Origin: JAHCHL01 sp964546835
Lineage (GTDB): Bacteria; Armatimonadota; Fimbriimonadia; Fimbriimonadales; ATM1
Length of the DNA: 7,452 nt
Reading direction: 5' to 3'
NCBI GenBank assembly: GCA_964546835.1
Contig: CAZJKW010000105.1
Span: 1 to 7,452 of the forward strand
Under the pieces are notes generated by a model. The model saw only the letters and a program-made list of their open reading frames with translations, was not told the origin of the DNA and did no database searches. This document shows, piece by piece, positions 1-6,268 of the stretch. Position 1 is the stretch's first letter. Each line of letters starts with the position of its first letter. The translations under genes and the position numbers were made by a program.

Positions 1-73
1 CTGATTCCATCTCTCTGGATTTTAGACGAGAAGGTTCGGGTTTAAGTGTTCCGGGATTCAATTGCTTCGGGAG

Positions 74-86
74 CCACCTCAGGTGG
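74..86. repeat. 13-nt perfect palindrome CCACCTCAGGTGG
   Basis: Six-base arms CCACCT and AGGTGG flank a single central C. As DNA it looks like a dimeric protein-binding site. As RNA it would fold with five pairs and a UCA/UGA triloop. It lies about 45-60 nt downstream of the predicted start of the divergent minus-strand transcript, so it could be a leader hairpin or an operator. No specific regulator can be named. Confidence 0.35.
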
Positions 87-138
87 TTGTATGTCTTTTG
101 TGCCCCGGCGAGGGCCGTTATCAATTTTGTATTCACAC

Positions 139-168
139 CCTATAGGTCTCGGGAAAGGCATTTGTCAA
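139..168 (-). promoter_or_regulatory. Possible sigma70-type promoter reading leftwards
   Basis: Read on the minus strand there is a perfect -35 hexamer TTGACA (complement of 163-168), an 18-nt spacer, and a -10-like TATAGG (complement of 139-144). Transcription would start near 132 and run out of the left edge. The -35 matches consensus fully, the -10 matches four of six, and the spacer is one base longer than ideal. No downstream gene is visible inside the window except a possible ATG at 10-8, with too few codons to judge. Confidence 0.4.
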
Positions 169-218
169 GGATATTTTTTGAGAACTGGTAGAAATACTGG
201 GACGCATGTTTCAGCCAT
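165..218 (-). CDS. Possible 17-residue leader-type peptide
   Basis: A minus-strand ATG at 218-216 opens a 17-codon frame, MAETCVPVFLPVLKKYP, ending with TGA at 167-165. It is preceded by AAGGAGG (complement of 227-233) at an ideal 8-nt spacing, one of the two best Shine-Dalgarno sequences in the window. The TGA lies inside the TTGACA -35 hexamer of the predicted leftward promoter. The peptide has no family I recognise and no transmembrane stretch. No good promoter was found upstream of it, because the only TTGAC-like and TATA-like elements there are wrongly spaced. It may be a real small protein, a leader peptide for a gene to the left, or a chance purine run before an ATG. Confidence 0.3.
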   Translation of the reverse strand: MAETCVPVFLPVLKKYP

Positions 219-231
219 TCTCCTAACCTCC

Positions 232-264
232 TTGAACCGAATGAAACCCTCGTTTCAAGTTCAA
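232..264. repeat. Inverted repeat at the aldehyde dehydrogenase promoter
   Basis: Two nested pairs of arms are visible: TTGAAC (232-237) with GTTCAA (259-264), and TGAAAC (242-247) with GTTTCA (252-257) around a CCTC centre. The dyad centre falls at the expected -35 position of the TATAAT promoter at 269-274, where there is no good -35 hexamer. This arrangement suits an operator for an activator or repressor of the downstream gene. No T-tract follows on the + strand, so a terminator is unlikely. Confidence 0.45.
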
Positions 265-274
265 ACGGTATAAT
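246..274 (+). promoter_or_regulatory. Promoter with perfect -10 for a leaderless transcript
   Basis: A consensus -10 box TATAAT sits at 269-274, six bases before the ATG at 281. Transcription would therefore begin at or next to the A of the start codon. No Shine-Dalgarno sequence precedes that ATG, which fits leaderless translation. The -35 position (about 246-251, ACCCTC) does not match consensus, suggesting dependence on an activator bound to the overlapping inverted repeat, or a promoter class driven mainly by its -10. Confidence 0.55.
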
Positions 275-280
275 TTGGGC

Positions 281-1822
281 ATGGCAAGTGTTACCGAATC
301 AAGTTCTCATCCGACCCAAACCAAGACCCCGATGCACGGGCTGAATTTTATCAACGGCGAATGGTGCGAGTCGGAATCCGGCGCAAGGTATGAATCGGTT
401 AACCCTGCCGACCGCCGCGAAATCATCGGTTCGGTTCCTGAATCCACCGCCAAAGATGTGGATGCCGCCGTCAAAGCCGCGCGTGCTGCGTTTCCCAAAT
501 GGGCGGCGCTGAGTTGGGTCCGTCGCGCCGAGATTCTTGACAACTTCGCTCAGTTAATCAAGCGCGATCTGGAAGAGATGAGCCGATTGATTACGCGCGA
601 GTGCGGCAAACCGATTAATGAAGGTCGCGCCGATGCTGTTGAATCACTTCACATGGTTCAGTACGCTGCAGGGCTGGGGCGATTGCCGGTTGGGCTTTGC
701 ATTAGCAGCGAAATTGCGGACAAAGACGCTTATATTCGGCGCAAACCGAAGGGCGTGGTGGCTTGTATTTCGCCGTGGAACTTTCCGATGGCGATACCGC
801 TTTGGGAAATGACTCCCGCGCTGGTTTCTGGCAACACGGTTATTTTGAAACCGAGCGAAGAGACGCCGCTTTGTTGCGATTATCTTTTCAAATTAATGGA
901 GGAAGCCGGTTTTCCGAAAGGCGTGATTAATTTGGTGCACGGTCAGGGCGAATCCGCCGGCGATGCATTGGCGCGGCATCACGACGTGGACGTTTTGCTA
1001 TTTACCGGGTCTTATCAAATTGGAAAATTGGTGCAAAGAAACGCCGCAGCCGAAGCGCACAAATTTGTTGCGACGGAAATGGGCGGAAAGAACGCCGTCA
1101 TCGTTTGTGAAGATGCGGATTTGAATATCGCCGTTCCTGCCGGAGTTTTGAGCGCATTTAAGACTGCGGGACAACGATGTGTTACCAGTAACCGAATTAT
1201 TGTTGACAAAAAATTGGTTGACGAATACACCGAACGATTTTTGGCGATGGCAGACCGAATCAAAATCGGTAACGGTTTGAGCGAAGATGTTTTTATGGGG
1301 CCGCTGATTAATCCGCAAGGAATTGACAAGTTTTTGCATCACAACGCAAAAGCAAAAGAGGAAGGCGCAAAAGTTTTGCGTGACGGAGGCGCATTGACCG
1401 ACGGCGATTATGCACACGGCAATTTTGTATCACCGTTTATTTATCGAATGGATTATCGTCCCGGTACGTTTTGTTTGCGCGAAGAAGCATTTAGTCCGCA
1501 CGTTGCGATTATTCCGGTGGACGGACTGGAGCAAGCAGTCAACGTTTATAACGACACGGATTACGGTTTGGCAATGGCTGTGATTACGGAAGATTATCGC
1601 AAATGGCGATACGTTCGCGACCATGCCGAATATGGTTTGGGATATGTGAATCTGCCTTCGATTGGTGCTGAAGTTCACTTGCCATTTGGCGGAGTTAAGA
1701 ACTCCGGAAACGGCCATCCATCAGCGGAAGGGCTGCTGGAATCGGTAACGCACCGGGTTGCATTTACCGTGAACCACGCTCGCGAAATCGTGATGGCGCA
1801 AGGGCTTTCGGCAGACATTTAA
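281..1822 (+). CDS. NAD(P)+-dependent aldehyde dehydrogenase
   Basis: This is a complete 513-residue member of the aldehyde dehydrogenase superfamily, a soluble enzyme that oxidises an aldehyde or semialdehyde to the acid with NAD(P)+. Visible landmarks are PWNFP (165-169, oxyanion Asn167), the cofactor-binding lysine in ILKPSEE (Lys190), FTGS (241-244), general base Glu266 in EMGGKN, nucleophile Cys300 in GQRC, Glu402/Phe404 in REEAFSP, and PFGGVKNSG near the C-terminus. The Met in EMGGKN and the Ala-Phe-Ser in EEAFSP differ from the commonest forms. Length is typical. The start is placed at ATG 281 because TATAAT ends six bases earlier; an in-frame TTG lies at 275. Substrate is not determinable: semialdehydes such as succinate, ketoglutarate or pyrroline-carboxylate type are all possible. 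GC is locally high (38 of 60 bases at 481-540). Confidence 0.93.
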   Translation: MASVTESSSHPTQTKTPMHGLNFINGEWCESESGARYESVNPADRREIIGSVPESTAKDVDAAVKAARAAFPKWAALSWVRRAEILDNFAQLIKRDLEEMSRLITRECGKPINEGRADAVESLHMVQYAAGLGRLPVGLCISSEIADKDAYIRRKPKGVVACISPWNFPMAIPLWEMTPALVSGNTVILKPSEETPLCCDYLFKLMEEAGFPKGVINLVHGQGESAGDALARHHDVDVLLFTGSYQIGKLVQRNAAAEAHKFVATEMGGKNAVIVCEDADLNIAVPAGVLSAFKTAGQRCVTSNRIIVDKKLVDEYTERFLAMADRIKIGNGLSEDVFMGPLINPQGIDKFLHHNAKAKEEGAKVLRDGGALTDGDYAHGNFVSPFIYRMDYRPGTFCLREEAFSPHVAIIPVDGLEQAVNVYNDTDYGLAMAVITEDYRKWRYVRDHAEYGLGYVNLPSIGAEVHLPFGGVKNSGNGHPSAEGLLESVTHRVAFTVNHAREIVMAQGLSADI

Positions 1823-1884
1823 GTTCAAATTCTGCCCTTTAGAGGGGGTCGGTGACGTGCCGATAATCTCTTTAGGGTCACTGA
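1823..1884 (+). promoter_or_regulatory. Intergenic gap with possible kinase promoter
   Basis: The 62-nt gap contains GATAAT (1862-1867), a one-mismatch -10 box, flanked by a GTGAC (1852-1856) and GTCAC (1877-1881) inverted pair. The -35 position is poor (TTAGAG at 1839-1844). CCCT-TTAG-AGGG (1835-1846) can form a four-pair hairpin but has no following T-run, so it is not a terminator by itself. A weak ribosome site AGGG (1874-1877) lies seven bases before the TTG start at 1885. Confidence 0.3.
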
Positions 1885-4527
1885 TTGAATTTACGGTTTT
1901 TGCAGATTAAGCGCGCAGCGATTGCCGGTGTTTGTGCCGGTGCGCTTGTTTTTGCGGCTTGTTTTTTGACCGGGCTTTTTGTTTATCAAAATTCGGTTAA
2001 TGCTTTGAAAGATGAAGTTCGTGAAAACTTAATGCGGGTTGCAGCGAGTGCCGGTGCGATTGTTGACGGCGAACTTCACAAAAAAATAAACAGTTCTTCA
2101 ATGCAAGAGAGTAAGGAATATTGGAGTGCAATTCAACCGCTTTCAAAAGTATTAAATTCACAAGATGACATTCGATATGTTTACACGTGCATTTTAAAAG
2201 ATGAAAAGGTTTATTTTGTTTTAGACCCGACACCTGCGGGAGACGCAGACCATGACGGCGTTGAAGATAAATCAAACGTCATGGACGAATACCCGGATCC
2301 AAGTCCGGAATTGTTGCGCGCATTAAAAGAAAAAGTACCCACGGCAGACGCAGAACCGTACAAAGATACTTGGGGCACTTTTATCAGCGGATATGCGCCA
2401 TTTTATGACAACAAGGGCAAGCCGATTGGAATTGTTGGAATTGATTTGTCTGCTGCGAATTATATGGACCGGTTATCGGGAATGAAAAAGAGCGCAGTTA
2501 TCGGTCTGATTGTTGCCGCGTTATTGTCGCTTGCTTTGGGCGTCGGCGTGTTTTTTGGGAAACTGGTTGCCGTTAAAGCGAAGCATGAAAAAGAACTTTC
2601 AGATAAAGCGCTTGAAAATCAGAAAACCGTACTTGAAATGATTGCAATGGGACGAGACTGCGATGCGGTGTTGCAAAGAATTTGCGAGCAGGTTTCCGAA
2701 ATTGAAACCGGGGTTGCGCTGGCAGTTTTTAGAGATGGAAAATTTAAGGTTGAAGCCGCTGCCGGGACTTTGATTATTGGCTGGGGCGAAGCGATTCCGG
2801 TTTTTGGCAACAAAATTCTGAGTACGGTTTATCGCGAATCACTTGCGGTGAATTTTTCCGCGGATTGCGCATTGGAAGAGCTAAGTGTTTTTGGCGCGAA
2901 GGAAATTTGGTGCGAACCGATTGTTTCAATCAATGGCGAAGTGATGGGTGCGCTTTTGGTTGAGAATCCAAAAGACAAAAATCGAACGGCCTTTGAATTT
3001 GGTCAACTTTCTGCCGCTGCGCAAGTTGCGGAAATTGCGCTGACTCGATTTAGGAACTTGCAGACATTGGCAGAAGCAAGGGACCAAGCGGTCGCGGCAT
3101 TGAAAGTTAAATCCGCATTCCTTGCAAACATGAGCCATGAATTGAGAACTCCGATGAACGGGATTATTGGAATGTCAGGGTTTTTGATGGAATCGGAATT
3201 GAGTGATGAACAACTGAGCCATGCAGTCACGATTCGTTCAAGTGCTAAGTCTTTGTTGGCCGTCATAAACGATATTTTGGATGCTTCAAAACTTGAGGCC
3301 GGAAAAATGACGATTGAATCCATTCCATTTGATATTCGCAAAACAGTAGAAGGAATCGTTGATTTGGTTTCTGCCGCCAGCAATCAAAAAGAATTGGACA
3401 TCTTCTGTCGAATTGACCCCAATGTGCCGGAAATCGTCGTTGGTGACTCCACTCGAATTTCACAAATCATAACGAATTTGTTGGGCAATGCAATAAAGTT
3501 TACAGATTCAGGCTACGCACTTGTTGAGGTTTCGACAGAAGAAATAAACAAAGACAAACATCAATTGAAAATTAAAGTTGAAGATACTGGAATTGGGATT
3601 CCAATCAACAGAATTGGGGCAATTTTTGAATCCTTTACTCAAGTAGACGATTCAACATCGCGTCATTACGGAGGAACCGGACTGGGGCTTGCCATTTGCA
3701 AGCAGTTGGCGGAATTGATGGGCGGGACGATTTCGGTTTCGAGCGAAATTGGCAAAGGTAGTACGTTCGAATTGACGATTCCAGTATTGACCGAGTCGAA
3801 ATTCATTCAAAAGCCGATTTTGAATAAGACCGCTTTGGTTTGTCGAAAATCGCCACTTGGACGAAAGATCGTACGCGAGTATTTAGAGTATTTTGGCATT
3901 GCAGTTACTGAAATTAGTTGTTCGGAAGATATTGAGAATTTCAAAGCCATTGACATGTTGTTCGTTGATTCGGAACTCATTCCATACAATCGTCCGATTA
4001 ATATTCATTGTAAGATCTTTCGATTAATGAGACCTGGAGAGAGAGATCCATTTCCGGATCAAGCCAAGACAGCAATTTTGAAACCCGCAACGCCATTGAA
4101 AGTTGAGTCTGCCATCTTTGGCAAACGTACGAAAAAGATACAGAAATCAACGTTAAGACGAAATTGCAGGCTATTGATTGCGGATGACAACTTGATTAAT
4201 CAGAAAGTTGCAAAAAAAATGCTTGAGTCAGTTGGTTTTAGTGTTAAGTGTGTTGATAATGGTTCGGAAGTGATTCAAGAAATTAGTTCAGGCAGTTATG
4301 ATTTGATATTGATGGATGTTCAGATGCCGATTTTGGACGGGATTGAGGCCACGATGCAGATTAGGCAGATGAAAAATCCGATACCCATTGTTGCCATGAC
4401 GGCGAACAATACTGAAGAAGACCGAAATGCGTGCATTGCTGCCGGCATGGATGATTTCATTACAAAGCCGCTTGATGCAGGCGAGCTTGAGACGATATTA
4501 AGCAAGTGGCTGAAAAAAGTTGCTTAA
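1885..4527 (+). CDS. Membrane hybrid sensor histidine kinase
   Basis: An 880-residue inner-membrane kinase that should autophosphorylate and pass phosphate through its own receiver. In order it shows: transmembrane segment (about 11-33); extracytoplasmic Cache/PAS-like sensor (34-200) with DxDxDGxxD at 120-128; second transmembrane segment (203-226); coiled linker; GAF-like domain (about 245-390); HisKA with NMSHELRTP, phosphoacceptor His418; HATPase with N-box around Asn531/Asn535, G1 DTGIG (567-571) and G2 GGTGLGL (596-602); a degenerate receiver (about 648-740); and an intact receiver (761-878) with Asp767/Asp768, phosphoacceptor Asp811, Thr839 and Lys861. The TTG start is chosen because no ATG or GTG lies before the first membrane segment and AGGG is suitably placed. 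An Hpt gene follows 27 nt later, the expected next partner. GC is lower than in the preceding gene (16 of 60 at 3541-3600). Confidence 0.93.
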   Translation: MNLRFLQIKRAAIAGVCAGALVFAACFLTGLFVYQNSVNALKDEVRENLMRVAASAGAIVDGELHKKINSSSMQESKEYWSAIQPLSKVLNSQDDIRYVYTCILKDEKVYFVLDPTPAGDADHDGVEDKSNVMDEYPDPSPELLRALKEKVPTADAEPYKDTWGTFISGYAPFYDNKGKPIGIVGIDLSAANYMDRLSGMKKSAVIGLIVAALLSLALGVGVFFGKLVAVKAKHEKELSDKALENQKTVLEMIAMGRDCDAVLQRICEQVSEIETGVALAVFRDGKFKVEAAAGTLIIGWGEAIPVFGNKILSTVYRESLAVNFSADCALEELSVFGAKEIWCEPIVSINGEVMGALLVENPKDKNRTAFEFGQLSAAAQVAEIALTRFRNLQTLAEARDQAVAALKVKSAFLANMSHELRTPMNGIIGMSGFLMESELSDEQLSHAVTIRSSAKSLLAVINDILDASKLEAGKMTIESIPFDIRKTVEGIVDLVSAASNQKELDIFCRIDPNVPEIVVGDSTRISQIITNLLGNAIKFTDSGYALVEVSTEEINKDKHQLKIKVEDTGIGIPINRIGAIFESFTQVDDSTSRHYGGTGLGLAICKQLAELMGGTISVSSEIGKGSTFELTIPVLTESKFIQKPILNKTALVCRKSPLGRKIVREYLEYFGIAVTEISCSEDIENFKAIDMLFVDSELIPYNRPINIHCKIFRLMRPGERDPFPDQAKTAILKPATPLKVESAIFGKRTKKIQKSTLRRNCRLLIADDNLINQKVAKKMLESVGFSVKCVDNGSEVIQEISSGSYDLILMDVQMPILDGIEATMQIRQMKNPIPIVAMTANNTEEDRNACIAAGMDDFITKPLDAGELETILSKWLKKVA

Positions 4528-4554
4528 GGAACCGATAATCGCAAGGTAACCGAA

Positions 4555-4914
4555 ATGACGTTGACCGAAATCATAAAAAGTGTGCCTATCATGGACTGGG
4601 AGCATTTGAGATCAGTCTCTGATGGAGACCCGGATTTTGAACAAGAACTTTTGCAGGATTTTGCAGAGTTTTACAGTCATACGCTTTCGGAATTGAATTG
4701 TAGAACCGACTTGGCAGAGTTGGCAAAAATCGCTCATACACTAAAGGGCAGTGCAAGAACGATTGGCGCGCAGCGGATTGGGGCAATTGCCGAGTTTCTT
4801 GAGAAATCTTTCAAATCCAATCAAATGGTTGAAGGAATTAATGATGTACTCGGTAGAGCGATTGACGAATTCATTTTGGAAGTACGGCAGACTGAATTAA
4901 GGGATGCTGCATGA
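4555..4914 (+). CDS. Hpt-domain histidine phosphotransfer protein
   Basis: A 119-residue cytoplasmic protein consisting essentially of one Hpt four-helix domain. The HTLKGSA sequence gives the HxxKG signature, with His61 as predicted phosphoacceptor. Such proteins shuttle phosphate from the receiver of a hybrid kinase to the receiver of a separate response regulator and have no catalytic activity of their own. The neighbours are exactly those partners: the hybrid kinase ends 27 nt upstream, and the response regulator starts inside this gene's stop codon (ATGA overlap at 4911-4914), implying translational coupling. The ATG at 4555 follows an AAGG ten bases earlier. A GATAAT box (4534-4539) occurs in the upstream gap, in the same CCGATAATC context as before the kinase. 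Confidence 0.9.
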   Translation: MTLTEIIKSVPIMDWEHLRSVSDGDPDFEQELLQDFAEFYSHTLSELNCRTDLAELAKIAHTLKGSARTIGAQRIGAIAEFLEKSFKSNQMVEGINDVLGRAIDEFILEVRQTELRDAA

Positions 4915-6251
4915 GAATTTTGATTGCCGAGGATGACCGCATTTCTGCCAAAGTGTTACAACGGTCACTTGAAGCATTAAATTATGAACCGGAAGTCGTA
5001 TTTAATGGATTGGACGCATGGGATGCGGTTCAAAATGAGTCGTATTCTGTGTTAATCACCGATTGGATGATGCCAGGATTGGAAGGTCCTGAACTTTGCA
5101 AAAAGATACGAGAGCAGCCATCAGAAAAATATACTTACATTATTATGCTGACTGCCCGTGGAGAAAAATCCGACCGGACATTTGCAATGGAATCCGGAGC
5201 AGATGACTTTTTATCCAAACCACTTGATCGACAAGAGTTAGAATCTCGACTTGCCGTTGCCGATCGAATTCTTCAAATGCAAAAGCGATTGGAAAGCCAA
5301 AACGAATCCCTTTTGGCGCAACAAGCACAACTCGTAAGTGCTCGCAATCAAGCGGAGCGAATATCGGTCAAAGCGGAACTTGCAAGCAACCGATTTTCTC
5401 AACTGTTCGATGGCCTCCCATTGCCCTGCTTTACCTTTGATTTGGATTTTCAAATTCGTGAACAGAATCAGGAAGCAGCCGCATTGTTTGCGCTTCAAAT
5501 GCATGAATTGGTTGACAAATCAGTGTTTGACTTGTTTGGAGCTGGCTTTATCACTTCCAATGCGCGCCGAAAAATCAGAAGCATTAGAGAAGGCAAGCGA
5601 TTTTCGAGATTTGAAATCTCAAATGGAGAAAAATTTTATGAGATTAGTTGTCATCCTCTTGTATCGCCTGAAAACTCTGTTTATGGCGGGCTTTGCATCA
5701 TTATTGACAACACGGAATTGAGACGTCTTCAGAAAATCATTGAAGAGAAGGCAACGACCGATGGATTAACAAACATTCCGAACCGACGCTTGCTTGAAAG
5801 TCGATTGAATCAGTTAATTTCCGAAGCGAAACGTGGCCGCAAGTTTTCTCTTGTTATGCTGGATGTCGATTTCTTCAAAAAATTCAACGATGAATTTGGT
5901 CATCAAGCAGGGGACGAGGTGTTGAAGGCCGTTGCGAAGACTTTGAAAGACTCAATTAGGGAAGTTGACTTTGCTGCGAGATTTGGCGGCGAAGAGTTTT
6001 GCGCTTTGCTTGTAGATACGGATGAAGCGCAAGCGACCGAATTGATTGAAAGAACCCGAATCGCCATTCAACAAATTGAAAACCCATATCGTCAAATTAC
6101 TGCAAGCTTTGGCGTTGCAACTTTCACACCCCAACTAAGCCATCCAACAGCACTTTTGAAGGCGGCAGACGAAGCGCTTTACGTTGCAAAACAACAGGGT
6201 CGAAACCGAGTCGTACCTGCATCTTCCGTTCCGGAACCCAAAGCGGCTTGA
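4911..6251 (+). CDS. Response regulator diguanylate cyclase (REC-PAS-GGDEF)
   Basis: A 446-residue cytoplasmic regulator predicted to make cyclic di-GMP from two GTP when phosphorylated. The receiver (1-118) has acidic residues Glu7-Asp8-Asp9, phosphoacceptor Asp51, Thr81 and Lys103. A coiled linker (about 119-157) leads into a PAS-like domain (about 158-272) and the GGDEF domain (about 275-437), which contains DGLTNIPNRR, metal ligand Asp318 in LDVDFF, and an intact GGEEF active-site loop (359-363). An RxxD inhibitory site (Arg350-Asp353) lies five residues before it, so feedback inhibition by product is expected. The organisation resembles PleD/WspR-type regulators with a PAS domain in the middle. 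The start overlaps the Hpt stop by four bases and AAGGG lies just upstream. No EAL domain is present, so it should act only as a synthase. Confidence 0.93.
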   Translation: MRILIAEDDRISAKVLQRSLEALNYEPEVVFNGLDAWDAVQNESYSVLITDWMMPGLEGPELCKKIREQPSEKYTYIIMLTARGEKSDRTFAMESGADDFLSKPLDRQELESRLAVADRILQMQKRLESQNESLLAQQAQLVSARNQAERISVKAELASNRFSQLFDGLPLPCFTFDLDFQIREQNQEAAALFALQMHELVDKSVFDLFGAGFITSNARRKIRSIREGKRFSRFEISNGEKFYEISCHPLVSPENSVYGGLCIIIDNTELRRLQKIIEEKATTDGLTNIPNRRLLESRLNQLISEAKRGRKFSLVMLDVDFFKKFNDEFGHQAGDEVLKAVAKTLKDSIREVDFAARFGGEEFCALLVDTDEAQATELIERTRIAIQQIENPYRQITASFGVATFTPQLSHPTALLKAADEALYVAKQQGRNRVVPASSVPEPKAA

Positions 6252-6268
6252 ACAGGTAAAGTTGCTTA

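Larger units (their letters stand above)
1..231. other. Upstream region without a recognised gene
   Basis: No convincing protein is seen here on either strand apart from a 17-codon minus-strand ORF listed separately. One + frame is open from the left edge to the TAA at 43-45 and would encode only 14 residues, so it could be the tail of an upstream gene but cannot be judged. Another + frame is open from 3 to about 190 but has a Cys/Arg/Phe-rich translation with no recognisable family. The stretch contains the palindrome CCACCTCAGGTGG (74-86) and a short GC-rich hairpin around CGGCGAGGGCCG (105-116). I compared it by eye with tmRNA, 6S RNA, T-box and common riboswitch signatures and found no acceptable match. 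It most likely holds a divergent promoter and the 5' leader of a minus-strand gene that starts beyond the left edge. Confidence 0.4.

Noticed and set aside
51..78. tRNA- or tmRNA-like 3' end (TTCAATT loop followed by GGGAGCCACC), and a start of the window loosely resembling a tmRNA 5' end
   Set aside because: The would-be T-stem CGGGA/GCTTC does not pair, including the normally invariant pair next to the loop, and no D-arm, anticodon arm or tag peptide can be drawn.
46..273. 75-residue + strand ORF upstream of the dehydrogenase
   Set aside because: It has no ATG start with a ribosome site, no recognisable domain, and it runs through the inverted repeat and the TATAAT promoter.
998..1417. 139-residue minus-strand ORF inside the dehydrogenase gene
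   Set aside because: It is antisense to a fully conserved enzyme, is rich in Cys, Phe and Asn from reversed codons, and has no family resemblance.
1835..1846. CCCTTTAGAGGG hairpin as a terminator for the dehydrogenase
   Set aside because: The stem has only four pairs and is followed by GGTCGG with no T-run.
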